Shown piece by piece: positions 45,734-54,990 of a stretch of DNA of 63,124 nucleotides. The stretch spans positions 371-63,494 of the forward strand of contig DKPO01000026.1 of NCBI GenBank assembly GCA_002471225.1, in the 5' to 3' direction. This DNA comes from Porphyromonadaceae bacterium UBA7332. Lineage in GTDB: Bacteria; Bacteroidota; Bacteroidia; Bacteroidales; UBA7332. The first letter of the stretch is position 1, and every line of letters starts with the position of its first letter. The position numbers and the translations under genes were made by a program. The notes under the pieces were generated by a model. That model made no database searches and was not told the origin of the DNA. It saw only the letters and a program-made list of their open reading frames with translations.

Positions 45734-47143
45734 ATGAAAATGAAGTCTATTGCTCTGCCATATAATCCGGCAGGTAGCGCCCTTAAAGGAATCAGAGGAC
45801 AAATTGTGACATTCAGCGATGATCCGTTCTTAACTCAGGCCGATAGTAGTTATACGTATATCCAGGATGGATTAATTGTTATACAAGATGGTATTATTCT
45901 TGATGTTGATGAATATGCTAAAATCAAAGATACATATCCGACTCTTACAGATATTGATCATCATCAGGACTCTGTAATCCTTCCGGGATTCGTAGATTGC
46001 CACGTACACTATGTACAGTCTCCTATGATCGGCTCATTCGGTGATACATTACTCCAATGGCTTAACGAATATACCTTCCCGACCGAAGCTAAATACAAAG
46101 ACAAAGCCTTTGCTGATGACGTAGCTAAAATGTTCTTCAAACAAGTATTACAACAAGGAACAACTACAGCGAACGTGTTTAGTACAACATTTGCTACATC
46201 TGTTGACGCATTCTTTGAAGAATCCGAAAGATATAATACCCGGATGATCACTGGTAAGGTTTTCCAGGACCGTAATCTACCTGATTCACTTAAAGACGAA
46301 TCAGCAGAAGAATCTATTGAGATTGCTGAAAGCTTATTGAAAAAGTGGCATAATAAAGGACGACAAATCTATTCTATTATTCCACGTTTCGCTCCGACCA
46401 GTACAGAAAAGCAACTTATGCTTGCGGGCGAATTATATCAGAGACATATCGATGAAGGGGTTATCATGCATACTCACCTCAACGAATCAACAGGCGAAGT
46501 GTCATGGGTAAACGAATTATTCCCTCAGTTTGACAACTATACCGACGTGTATAAAGCATATGGATTGATCGACCGTAAATCTCTCCTTGCACACAGTTGC
46601 TTAATGAAAGAGGAAGAATGGCAAACGCTTCACATGGCTCAATGTGGTTGTGCTCATTGCCCTTCTTCAAATTTATTCCTTGGTGATGGCGAATTTAAAG
46701 TTTGGGAAGCCAAAGATCCTCAAAGACCTGTCAGAGTAGGTATCGGTACAGACGTTGGTGGAGGTACAAACTTCTCAATACCCCGTCAGCTTAACGAAGC
46801 TTACAAAGTAAGTATGCTAAAACGGAAAAACATCAGTGCTGTTCATAGTTTCTATTTAGCGACCCGTGGTGGAGCCGAAGCATTACATCTTGAAAACTCA
46901 ATCGGTTCGATTGCTCCGGGATATGAAGCGGATATTGCTGTTCTGGATTTGAAGCCTTCCGAATTTGTAGAGTGGAGAATGAAATTCACCGAAAGCATCA
47001 TGGATAAATTATTTGTTCTGCAAACACTTGCTTTAGACAACATGAATAAAGCCACTTATGTTGCAGGTAATAAAGTTTATGATCGTGACAGAAAGGATAA
47101 ACCTTTCATGTATGCTGAAGAGTTTAAACCTGTAAAAAAATAA
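45734..47143 (+). CDS. guaD: Guanine deaminase
   Basis: This 469-residue zinc amidohydrolase turns guanine into xanthine and ammonia. The sequence follows E. coli GuaD throughout: PGFVDCHVHYVQ with the first metal histidines, LLQWLNEYTFPTEAKY, GTTTANVFST, IPRFAPTST, MHTHLNES, LAHSCLMKEEEW, CPSSNLFLGDG and the last metal Asp in GIGTDVGGGTNFS. The usual HLCEN is changed to HLNES. It opens a plus-strand unit with an MFS transporter 4 bases downstream and faces the ammonium-channel gene, so released ammonia or purine nitrogen use may be a theme of the region. Confidence 0.93.
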   Translation: MKMKSIALPYNPAGSALKGIRGQIVTFSDDPFLTQADSSYTYIQDGLIVIQDGIILDVDEYAKIKDTYPTLTDIDHHQDSVILPGFVDCHVHYVQSPMIGSFGDTLLQWLNEYTFPTEAKYKDKAFADDVAKMFFKQVLQQGTTTANVFSTTFATSVDAFFEESERYNTRMITGKVFQDRNLPDSLKDESAEESIEIAESLLKKWHNKGRQIYSIIPRFAPTSTEKQLMLAGELYQRHIDEGVIMHTHLNESTGEVSWVNELFPQFDNYTDVYKAYGLIDRKSLLAHSCLMKEEEWQTLHMAQCGCAHCPSSNLFLGDGEFKVWEAKDPQRPVRVGIGTDVGGGTNFSIPRQLNEAYKVSMLKRKNISAVHSFYLATRGGAEALHLENSIGSIAPGYEADIAVLDLKPSEFVEWRMKFTESIMDKLFVLQTLALDNMNKATYVAGNKVYDRDRKDKPFMYAEEFKPVKK

Positions 47144-47147
47144 GCAT

Positions 47148-48368
47148 ATGCCACGTACAGGAAATGTTTTAACGTCCCAACCTCATCTCGGGGGGGGACG
47201 TGCCTGGTGGATCTGGGCTATTGTTGTAGTATTCGTTTTGTACCTGTTCAATGTACAAACGATGTTCTCTGTCGTTCAAAGCGATATTCAAAAAACACTA
47301 TCGCTGACAACTCAGCAGCTGACAATTATAGCCGGAGTTTACACATGGGCTTTTGCTATATTCCAGTTTTTCGGAGGTGCCTTTCTGGACTCTTTCGGTG
47401 CAAAGAAAGTTCTGATCCCGGCTTTTATACTCGTTACACTGGGCGTATTTCTTTATGGTATAGCTGATGATTATGCACTTATTATTGTTGCGCAACTTGT
47501 CATGGCATTTGGTGCATGTGTCGGATTTGTCGGGGCTGGCTATATTGGCGGACAATGGTTCGGACTTGCGGCTTACGGCACAATGTTTGGATACGTTGAA
47601 ACATCTTCCAGTTTTTCATCAGCCATACAGCAACCTATTACCAATTGGGTACTTGGACAAATCACCTATAAGGAAATGTTTGTCTATCTCGGCTATTTTG
47701 GTATTGCACTGATCGTACTTGCCATTTTATTCGTTCGTAATCCTCAAAAAGTTGAAAACAAGGAGAATCCGTTTAAAGTTGTATTCGATGACCTTTGGAA
47801 AATTGTCAGATATCCGCAAATCTGGATTGCTGCCATCTGGGGTGGTATCGCTTTCGGATTACAATTAGCTATTGGTGTGGTATGGGCTCCACAAATGATT
47901 CAGCATGCAGGTTTCTCTGCCGAAGCAGGTAATATAGGTTCCGCTTTATGCTGGGCCGGATTAGGTATCGGCAGTTTATTCTGGCCTCGTTGGTCTCAGG
48001 CCATTCACAATCGCAAATTGCCTTCATTAATCGGTATGATCATTGTCGTTGCTGCACTTATCATGGTTATTTATGTCAAACTACCTTTATGGCTGGCTTT
48101 GGTTATGATGTTCATGATCGGACTCGGAGCAACTGCCGAAATGATTTCGTTCATGATTGGATCGGATATCGCAGGTGGACCTCTTACAGGTACAAGTGCT
48201 GCATTCGTTAATGCATTTATGTTCATCATCGGTGGTATTCTTATGAACTTACCTTCAAGCCTTGAACATCATGGGCAATATGTAATGTATCTTCCGTTTA
48301 TTGCAGCTGCAGTATTCTCAATCCTTCTGATATTAATCCAGAAAGAAACGGGAAAAACCAAAGCTTGA
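47148..48368 (+). CDS. MFS transporter, probably co-transcribed with guanine deaminase
   Basis: This 406-residue membrane protein has 12 hydrophobic segments in two halves with a cytoplasmic linker (RNPQKVENKENPFK, about 200-215). The DSFGAKKVLIP loop after the second helix is the MFS motif A equivalent. Its gene starts four bases after the guanine deaminase stop, so a purine or related compound is a sensible candidate substrate, by context only. An unrelated organic-anion role cannot be excluded. Confidence 0.85.
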   Translation: MPRTGNVLTSQPHLGGGRAWWIWAIVVVFVLYLFNVQTMFSVVQSDIQKTLSLTTQQLTIIAGVYTWAFAIFQFFGGAFLDSFGAKKVLIPAFILVTLGVFLYGIADDYALIIVAQLVMAFGACVGFVGAGYIGGQWFGLAAYGTMFGYVETSSSFSSAIQQPITNWVLGQITYKEMFVYLGYFGIALIVLAILFVRNPQKVENKENPFKVVFDDLWKIVRYPQIWIAAIWGGIAFGLQLAIGVVWAPQMIQHAGFSAEAGNIGSALCWAGLGIGSLFWPRWSQAIHNRKLPSLIGMIIVVAALIMVIYVKLPLWLALVMMFMIGLGATAEMISFMIGSDIAGGPLTGTSAAFVNAFMFIIGGILMNLPSSLEHHGQYVMYLPFIAAAVFSILLILIQKETGKTKA

Positions 48369-48392
48369 TAAAGGCTACAATCTAATATCTTC

Positions 48393-48420
48393 AGGGTGTC
48401 TTCTTTAAGACACCCTGTTT
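48393..48420 (+). terminator. Short hairpin between the MFS and APC genes
   Basis: A 9-bp perfect stem (48393-48401 with 48410-48418) is followed by TTTAAAA. It may partly end transcription between the two transporter genes. Confidence 0.65.
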
Positions 48421-48439
48421 AAAATAAACACTGATTTTC

Positions 48440-49864
48440 ATGGATTCTCAATCAAAGAACGTTGCAAAAAGCTCATTCTTCAGCATAGGTACTATCGTAG
48501 CTCTCAACATCGCTACGGTCATTAATATTTATGGCTTCCCTTCCGAAGCATTTTATGGGCTGACTTCTATATCGTTATATCTGATAGCAATCGTTATTTT
48601 CTTAATTCCGGTTGCTTTAATATCTGCCGAATTCGGAGCCATGTTTCCCAAGCGTGGTGGTATATATACGTGGACAAGCGAAGCTTTCTCTCCCAAAGTC
48701 GGCATATTTGCAACATGGCTTCAGTGGATCCAGTCTGTATTCTTCTACCCTCTTTCTCTGACTTTTGCAGCTGTCACATTTTCCTATATATTCCCGGACT
48801 CAAGCATATCGGGCTATTTAAGCAATAATAAGTTTTATATTATCGGATTCATTCTGATAATCTTTTGGGCTTGTACACTTATTAACCTCAAAAACAAACT
48901 CAGTAATATTGGTAAAATATCCGTTATCGGTGTATGGGTAGGTATATTCATACCTGTATTTCTCCTCATCGCATTTTCGATCTACTATATGATAAGCGGC
49001 GGACATATCGAAATGAGTACCGATCTATCCTCTGCCATTCCTCGTTTTCATACGATTGATCAGGTTGTTATGGCTGTAAGTATATTATTGTTCTTCTCAG
49101 GTCTTGAAGTCAATGGTGTACACGTTCATATGATGAAGAATCCATCACGTGATTACCCGAAGGCACTCTTATTCACTTCTCTGATTATTGGTGTCATTTA
49201 TATCCTGGGGACTTTAGCTATTGCTATTATTATCCCTTCTAAAGAATTAAACATTACTCAGTCCGTAATTTCTGCTTTAAGCAGCTATTTATCCTACATC
49301 AATATCAAATTCATTCTGCCTGTCATCGCAGGAGCTTTAGCTTTTGGGGTGTTAACAAACACCTTAGCCTGGATTACGGGCCCCGCATCTGTCATCAGTT
49401 ATATATCTACACTTGGCTATTTACCTAAAGCTGTAGAAAAAACAAACAAAAACAATGCTCCCGTAGTAATCCTTATCGCACAAGCCGTAATCGTGACTAT
49501 CATATCCTTCATATATGTCATATCATCACATGTACAACAAGGATATCAAATGCTGTTACAAATGACCAATGCGATCTATCTGACTATGTATATCATTATG
49601 TATATATCATTCATCAGACTCCGTTATAAAAACAAAACAATAGACAGACCCTATAAGGCAGGCAAAACGATGTTTCAGGCATGGGGCATTACTCTGATAG
49701 GATTAACTTCAGCTGTGTGCTGTTTTATACTATCATTTTTTCCTCCTGCTCAATTGGACATCACCCACCAGCGAAATTATATCCTGATTCTTTTCGGGAT
49801 ATACATTGCTCTTATATTGCCGCCTGTCATTTATATCATGTATAGACGTAAAGCAAAATCTTAA
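48440..49864 (+). CDS. APC superfamily amino-acid permease
   Basis: This 474-residue inner-membrane protein has 12 hydrophobic segments. The N-terminal FSIGTIVALNIATVINIYGFPSEAFYGL and the later KRGGIYTWTSEAFSPKVGIFATWLQW match the APC amino-acid permease family, close in layout to glutamate/GABA antiporter-like members. The middle FFSGLEVNGVHVHMMKNPSRDYPKA is also typical. Substrate is not known. It lies 71 bases after the MFS gene beyond a hairpin, so it may be partly independent. Confidence 0.87.
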   Translation: MDSQSKNVAKSSFFSIGTIVALNIATVINIYGFPSEAFYGLTSISLYLIAIVIFLIPVALISAEFGAMFPKRGGIYTWTSEAFSPKVGIFATWLQWIQSVFFYPLSLTFAAVTFSYIFPDSSISGYLSNNKFYIIGFILIIFWACTLINLKNKLSNIGKISVIGVWVGIFIPVFLLIAFSIYYMISGGHIEMSTDLSSAIPRFHTIDQVVMAVSILLFFSGLEVNGVHVHMMKNPSRDYPKALLFTSLIIGVIYILGTLAIAIIIPSKELNITQSVISALSSYLSYINIKFILPVIAGALAFGVLTNTLAWITGPASVISYISTLGYLPKAVEKTNKNNAPVVILIAQAVIVTIISFIYVISSHVQQGYQMLLQMTNAIYLTMYIIMYISFIRLRYKNKTIDRPYKAGKTMFQAWGITLIGLTSAVCCFILSFFPPAQLDITHQRNYILILFGIYIALILPPVIYIMYRRKAKS

Positions 49865-49903
49865 TTATCAATCATAGATTTGAGATTAGTTAGAGATCTG
49901 AGA

Positions 49904-49937
49904 AAAGCGGACCAGGCAGTTATGCCCGGTCCGCTTT
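49904..49937. terminator. Terminator after the APC permease
   Basis: A 10-bp perfect stem (49904-49913 with 49928-49937) plus an inner GGC/GCC pairing lies 40 bases after the permease stop. Confidence 0.8.
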
Positions 49938-50019
49938 CAGTTTTAATCAGCAATGATTAGCTGATTTGTATTCTAAACTCAGTATATGGAAGTAATTCTA
50001 TGCTGACAAAAACGCCTGC

Positions 50020-50475
50020 TTACTTTTTACATACAGTACGTTCTGCAATTTCTACTTTCGTGATATAATCGACTACTCCAGCAACAATTCCTGCCACGAT
50101 ACCTGCAAGGATTGCACTTGCAATAGGTGTAGCCACAACATCTGATGCATACTTCTGTACCAGAATGGCAACTGCTACAATCATACCGAAAGCCATAAAT
50201 GTATTACGAAGAGATAACATCAGCACTTTAGGGAAATAGGGAGGTTTACCCGGAAGTTTAAGAGTAAAATAGGAAACGGTTGTCAGAATAAAAGCAAGAG
50301 ACGTAGCTAACGTAACGATACCCGAAAAGATCGTAGTCGTGTTAGCTGATATAAGATCCTGTGTAAGCAGAATTTCACTGTCTCCTCTGACCATAAACCA
50401 GTTTACCACACCGTTGATCAAAGCATTAATCAATGCAGAGATCCAGGCACCTTTCAATATATCTTTTTTATTCAT
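50020..50475 (-). CDS. Small membrane protein of unknown function
   Basis: This 151-residue protein has four hydrophobic stretches (about 10-28, 45-70, 88-108, 115-138) and a basic C-terminus. The last segment is Gly/Ala/Ile-rich (AILAGIVAGIVAGVVDYIT). I do not recognise the family. It starts 20 bases after the outer-membrane barrel gene and is probably co-transcribed with it. Confidence 0.75.
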   Translation of the reverse strand: MNKKDILKGAWISALINALINGVVNWFMVRGDSEILLTQDLISANTTTIFSGIVTLATSLAFILTTVSYFTLKLPGKPPYFPKVLMLSLRNTFMAFGMIVAVAILVQKYASDVVATPIASAILAGIVAGIVAGVVDYITKVEIAERTVCKK

Positions 50476-50495
50476 AGGTCTTAAGGATTAAATTA

Positions 50496-52250
50496 TCAGA
50501 AAAACATAAACAATCCCATTTGAACGGAACTCCAGTCTCTGATGGGTCCGTCCACCGATTCACGTAGTCCTTTGCCCGGAAAAGCAAAAGAGCATACACC
50601 CAGAAGCATAAAATGTCTGTTAATATACCAATGCGTAGTTAAAGTCAGTTCATCTCCAAGCTTCTTTGATTTCAGATTGGCGATCGGAGCCATTCCGCTC
50701 AAATTGATATACGAATTAGCCGATAAATGAAAATAATCCAACGAAATATCCAATGCAGGTAATGGATTGATTCTTGCCTGTAAACGATGGGTTATTATAT
50801 TTCCGTTACCAAGTACTTTCCGCATATTAATTCCTTGCACCCAATCTCCGAGTCCTCCGGTCAGTAAAGGATCAAAACGGGTATAATATTTACTGCCTTC
50901 CTTTTGACCCTGCATAAAAGCATAACGATAATAGAACATCGGTTTCCATGCCAAACGATTCAAGTCAATACCGACACCGGCATACCAGGCATTTGCTCTC
51001 ATATCGCCTGACGAATGCCCTTCATAAGCATATTCACTTTTAAAGAACAATCCCTTGCCGAATATATTATTGACCCACAATTTCGGATTAATAACATATA
51101 GCCCTTTCTGAGGTAATTCTCCGTTAATCGTATTATATTTACCCTTTCCTCTTACCCGGTTGATATACGATATCCCGACATCCCAATGTTTATTATTATT
51201 GAATCCGACATAGGATCCGGCATAGGTCGTATGGACACTGTTAAACCGATACAACTCCTGTGGTTCGAGATAAAACATCTGTACTGCCCAGTATTTTGTA
51301 TTGAATTTTATAAGTCCGGCCTTATTGAATGATGTCCGTGAATTCAGATATACACTTCCTCTGAATCCGGCATTGGATGAACCTGAATATTTGGATATAA
51401 GAAATCCGTCGTTTAGCTGAAATGTTTGTCTGCCATAGGATAAATTCAGGTTAAAGCCTTTTTTAGATAAACGGGTAAAAACGATTCCTCCGTATAGTCG
51501 TTCCAATGCACCATAGGTTGCGGCACCTGAAGAGTAAATATCTGTCGTATTTCTGGCACTGAACAAACCCGTTACGGCTCCATAAGCATATATCCCGGAT
51601 TTACCCAATTCAAGAATACCACCAATTCCCGGTTCAACAAATGCTTCGCCCCAGAAACGAACACCTTTACCTCCCGGATCGTCAGCGATTGGATTTCCTT
51701 GTGTGAATGCCTTGCCCTGACCAAAAAAAGGATTGACTTCATTGTATAAGCCGGCTGCACCATTCAGAATAAAGGTCAACTCACTCTGGTTATTTTCAAA
51801 GATTAAAGGAAAATCTCTACCGGAACGTGAAGCCCACATTCCTGTACGCCCGTCATAGGATTTATGCTCGCCCGGACTCAGGATATAGATATTCACTACC
51901 AGTACGACAGGAGCTGTCAGATTGGTACTGTACAACTGATAATCGGCATGAGAGACACGCGAATCAAGTCCGATACGTCTCATTGCCATATTTGCTATGC
52001 TTCTGTTGAAGGAAGATCCGACATAGATTGACATACTTTTGTAGAAACCTTCCAGCTCTGTACTGTCCGCCGTAAAAGTCTGACCATCTTTGTGTATTAA
52101 TATTATGACTGATTTAATGGGTAAACCTTCGCTGGTTTCGGGATAAACCTGCATCGATTTGTAGGCACAAACGTTATCTTGCGCAGACAGAATAAGATTA
52201 TTGAAATTCAGAAACAAACATGAGAATATTATCCAGATATAATTTTTCAT
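50496..52250 (-). CDS. Outer-membrane beta-barrel protein (alginate-export/porin-like) with N-terminal domain
   Basis: This 584-residue protein has a signal peptide (ending LILSAQ). Residues about 25-125 form a small soluble domain of unknown kind (IKSVIILIHKDGQTF). From about 130 on, alternating strands rich in Tyr/Trp/Phe run to the C-terminal VQMGLFMFF, typical of an outer-membrane barrel. The strand pattern (GVRFWGEAFVEPG, INPLPALDISLDYFHL) recalls the alginate-export porin family. The transported compound is unknown. It precedes a small membrane protein gene and lies downstream of the SDR pair, beyond a terminator. Confidence 0.75.
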   Translation of the reverse strand: MKNYIWIIFSCLFLNFNNLILSAQDNVCAYKSMQVYPETSEGLPIKSVIILIHKDGQTFTADSTELEGFYKSMSIYVGSSFNRSIANMAMRRIGLDSRVSHADYQLYSTNLTAPVVLVVNIYILSPGEHKSYDGRTGMWASRSGRDFPLIFENNQSELTFILNGAAGLYNEVNPFFGQGKAFTQGNPIADDPGGKGVRFWGEAFVEPGIGGILELGKSGIYAYGAVTGLFSARNTTDIYSSGAATYGALERLYGGIVFTRLSKKGFNLNLSYGRQTFQLNDGFLISKYSGSSNAGFRGSVYLNSRTSFNKAGLIKFNTKYWAVQMFYLEPQELYRFNSVHTTYAGSYVGFNNNKHWDVGISYINRVRGKGKYNTINGELPQKGLYVINPKLWVNNIFGKGLFFKSEYAYEGHSSGDMRANAWYAGVGIDLNRLAWKPMFYYRYAFMQGQKEGSKYYTRFDPLLTGGLGDWVQGINMRKVLGNGNIITHRLQARINPLPALDISLDYFHLSANSYINLSGMAPIANLKSKKLGDELTLTTHWYINRHFMLLGVCSFAFPGKGLRESVDGPIRDWSSVQMGLFMFF

Positions 52251-52287
52251 AGCCGATCAGGTATTTTCCATTCTCGTAAACTAATAG

Positions 52288-52320
52288 AAAGATAAGGAAG
52301 CTATTTGCTTCCTTATCTTT
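52288..52320. terminator. Strong terminator between the SDR pair and the barrel gene
   Basis: A perfect 14-bp stem (52288-52301 with 52307-52320) and a 5-base loop. On the minus strand it follows the SDR genes. No recognisable promoter fits between it and the barrel start at 52250, so partial read-through is possible. Confidence 0.82.
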
Positions 52321-52413
52321 GAAACTGTTCTGTATTTCCGTCTGTTATAGATATTAATTAAAAAATTCCGGGAAGATCCACAACAGCTTCATAGTTACAA
52401 TAGTTGTTTCAGT

Positions 52414-53205
52414 TTAGTCTGTCGGCATTTTACTTTCGTACATTCCGCCACCGTCAACATTGATTTCCACACCCGTAATCCAGGATGCAGCATTACTCAT
52501 CAGATACATCATCGCATAAGCAATATCAACCGGTAAACCTCTACGTTTCATAACGATACCTTCAGAAATACGACGTAACATTTCAGGATCATAACCTGCT
52601 TCCAATGTAGCATCACCATTATCGACAGAGCCAATAATCACCTCATTGAATCTTACTTTAGGTCCCGAAGCCACAGCCATACTGTGAACCATATTTCTCA
52701 ATCCGGCCTTAGCTGTACTATATTCAATAAACTCAGGCGATGGAGTCGTTCCTACCATTGAATTAGAAAAAACGACTGATGCATTCGGCTCTTTCTCAAG
52801 ATAAGGCATACAATATTTAGTAAGATTATAGGCACCTACTGTATTCAGCACATACGATTTTACCATTTTTTCTGTATTACTGTCCCAAAGTTTAGTAGCA
52901 GCACCCCAACCCACGTTGTTGATCAGACCTGATATCTTTCCGAATTTCTCTACAGTCTTATCCACAAGCATTTTCATATCTGATTCAATGGTTGAATCCG
53001 CCTTAATCCCCAAAACCTCATGCCCTGTTTCCTTAGATATAGACGCTGCAAGAGCCTTTAATTTATCTTCATTAATGTCCGAAATTACCACATTCGCACC
53101 TAAAGATGAGAACAAACGTGCAGCAGCACTACCGATTGCACCTGCTCCACCGGTTATAATAATGACTTTATTATCAAATCTGAATAATTTATCTAATGCT
53201 TCCAT
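52414..53205 (-). CDS. Short-chain dehydrogenase/reductase (SDR)
   Basis: This 263-residue NAD(P)-dependent oxidoreductase has the classical SDR pattern: cofactor motif TGGAGAIGS (about 18-26), Asp near 43 suggesting NAD preference, NNVG (instead of NNAG) near 96, catalytic Ser149, Tyr162 and Lys166 (EYSTAK). The C-terminus ends with WITGVEINVDGGGMYES. Substrate unknown. It lies 36 bases after the 7-alpha-HSDH-like gene and probably works on the same or a linked substrate. Confidence 0.9.
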   Translation of the reverse strand: MEALDKLFRFDNKVIIITGGAGAIGSAAARLFSSLGANVVISDINEDKLKALAASISKETGHEVLGIKADSTIESDMKMLVDKTVEKFGKISGLINNVGWGAATKLWDSNTEKMVKSYVLNTVGAYNLTKYCMPYLEKEPNASVVFSNSMVGTTPSPEFIEYSTAKAGLRNMVHSMAVASGPKVRFNEVIIGSVDNGDATLEAGYDPEMLRRISEGIVMKRRGLPVDIAYAMMYLMSNAASWITGVEINVDGGGMYESKMPTD

Positions 53206-53241
53206 ATTGATTTCATTAAATATGTTTGAAAAACCTGTTAT

Positions 53242-54021
53242 TTAATCCAACGTCTGAACACCGCCTCCGTTTACGAACAACACCTGCCCGCTAACCCAAG
53301 CCGAAACAGGAGCAGCAAAGTAAAGAACCGCACCCGTAATATCTTCTACTGTACCCAAACGTTTTATGGGCGTATGCTCAAGCATTTTCGCCTCAATCTC
53401 AGGAGTAAGAACGGTTTCCAGTGCATGCGTACGTGTTGCACCCGGACCCACATTATTTATACGTACACCCATTGGTCCGAAATCAAAAGCAAGATTTGCC
53501 GCCATATGATTTAATGCAGCCTTTGAAGCAGCGTAAGCACTCATATTCGGACTTTTGTTTATGCTACCCATTGAAGTAATGTTAATGATACTTCCGTATC
53601 CTGATTTAGCCATTAAAGGGACTGTCAACTGACATAAGCGCCATGCGCTGAAAACATTAAAATTAAATATACGTTCAAAATAAGCAAGATCGACCTTAAA
53701 CGGATTCTCACGTCCTCCTCCGCCACCGCCGGCATTGTTAACCAATATATTAACCGTTCCGTATTCTTTGACAGCAGCATCAACCAAAGCTACCAAATCT
53801 TCATCTTTCAACACATTGCAGGCAACAGCAATAGCCTTACCTCCATCCTTCACGATTTCATCAGCTACGGCTTGTGCTTTTTCGATAGTCAGATCACTGA
53901 CCACAATATAAGCGCCTGCTCTCGCAAGAATCTCACAACTGCCTTTGCCGATGCCATCTCCACCTCCGGTAACGATAGCAACCTTACCTTTTAAATCAAA
54001 TAAAGAATCCAGTTTTAACAT
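53242..54021 (-). CDS. 7-alpha-hydroxysteroid dehydrogenase-like SDR
   Basis: This SDR of about 259 residues closely follows E. coli HdhA: TGGGDGIGKG cofactor loop, NNAGGGG near 95-101, catalytic Ser150, Tyr163 and Lys167 (SAYAASKAA), then PGATRTHALETVLTPEIEA and the C-terminal WVSGQVLFVNGGGVQ. HdhA oxidises the 7-alpha-hydroxyl of bile acids such as cholate with NAD+. The resemblance makes a hydroxysteroid or bile-acid role likely for a gut bacterium, but other alcohols cannot be excluded. The start at 54021 is chosen over one three codons upstream. It is the first gene of the SDR pair. Confidence 0.85.
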   Translation of the reverse strand: MLKLDSLFDLKGKVAIVTGGGDGIGKGSCEILARAGAYIVVSDLTIEKAQAVADEIVKDGGKAIAVACNVLKDEDLVALVDAAVKEYGTVNILVNNAGGGGGGRENPFKVDLAYFERIFNFNVFSAWRLCQLTVPLMAKSGYGSIINITSMGSINKSPNMSAYAASKAALNHMAANLAFDFGPMGVRINNVGPGATRTHALETVLTPEIEAKMLEHTPIKRLGTVEDITGAVLYFAAPVSAWVSGQVLFVNGGGVQTLD

Positions 54022-54286
54022 AACAAACAAGGTTTAGGTTATAGAACTTAAAATATCAATGCTATAAACATCCCAATCATTCAGAGAGTTTTAGCTTTAA
54101 TTTATTTTATACTACCCCCCAAAAGGCTACAATCATTAAGCAAAACCCCATCCTTTCCTTTTATTATCAACACATCTTCCTTTTTACATAAAATGTCCTC
54201 AGATTATCAATAAATCACGAAATACAATCCTCCGGCCTTAATACAAGATAAAAAAGTAAATTTTGTTAATACCGACCTTAATTCCG
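54022..54286. other. Intergenic stretch upstream of the SDR pair
   Basis: AT-rich region expected to hold the SDR promoter; no exact consensus box was found. A run of C residues at about 54114-54120 is notable but unexplained. The REP-like cluster starts after it. Confidence 0.4.
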
Positions 54287-54587
54287 CCCGCGGTGCAAAA
54301 TTGCACAACACCCGAATTTCACCAACAAACAATTGTACGGATCATATATTTCGAATGATTAATTTTTGTTTTTTTATGGTAGGGTTGGATCCACGTATCC
54401 AACCGCGGTCCACAATCGCACAACTCCCCAATTTTACCAACAGTAAATTATACGCATCATATATTTCGGATGATTGTTTTTTGGATTTTTATGGTAGGGT
54501 TGGATCCACGTATCCAACCGCGGTCCACAATCGTATGCCATTCGAATTTTACCAACAAAAAATATTATTTCCATATTTCAGATTGAA
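54287..54587 (+). repeat. Left REP-like cluster: three units of about 115 bp
   Basis: Unit A (54287-54375) lacks its left part. Unit B starts at 54376 and unit C at 54491, a period of 115 bases. B and C each begin ATGGTAG followed by a palindrome with arms GGTTGGAT and ATCCAACC around the loop CCACGT, then CGCGGTCCACAATCG and a less conserved spacer (CCAATTTTACCAACA, ATCATATATTTCGGATGAT). GTAG at the foot of a palindrome is the defining plan of REP elements handled by RAYT transposases. A RAYT fragment starts 55 bases downstream. Confidence 0.85.
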
Positions 54588-54642
54588 ATGGATACTTACA
54601 TTAGATCTTTTACCGTTATATTCTATTATAAATAAATTAGCC

Positions 54643-54990
54643 ATGGAAAATCAGAATAACCATCCCGTAAGAAAAAAACATCGTTTACAAGGTTATGATT
54701 ATAGTAACGAAGCTCTATATTACGTGACCATTTGTACTGAACTCAAAATTCATAGATTTGGGAAAATTAACAACAATCAAATGCATTTAAATAACAAAGG
54801 CCTGATGATTGAAAACTGGTTGAATAAGTTAGAAAGCAAATTTCAGGGTTGTCAGTTATTCGATTATGTAATAATGCCCAATCATATACATTTCATTATA
54901 GAAATAAATCATCCAATGGATAAAAAATATTCATTGAATGAGATTATTCAATGGTTTAAAATCATGACTACCAATGAACAGAAATCATGA
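54643..54990 (+). pseudogene. Truncated REP-associated tyrosine transposase (RAYT, Y1/HUH type)
   Basis: The 115-residue frame starts RKKHRLQGYDYSNEALYYVTICT, a usual RAYT N-terminus, and contains the HUH metal motif in MPNHIHFIIEI near residue 90, then SLNEIIQWFKIMTTNE, where it stops. Intact RAYTs run about 60-80 residues further and carry the catalytic tyrosine (in a YYEHIIR-like helix), which is missing here. It would be unable to cut DNA. Its last codons overlap the start of the fimbrillin fragment, which shows where the deletion joined the two genes. Confidence 0.88.

Noticed and set aside
54301..54642. N-terminal extension of the RAYT frame
   Set aside because: This part is read through the REP-like units, has no family resemblance, and the RAYT similarity starts just after the Met at 54643.
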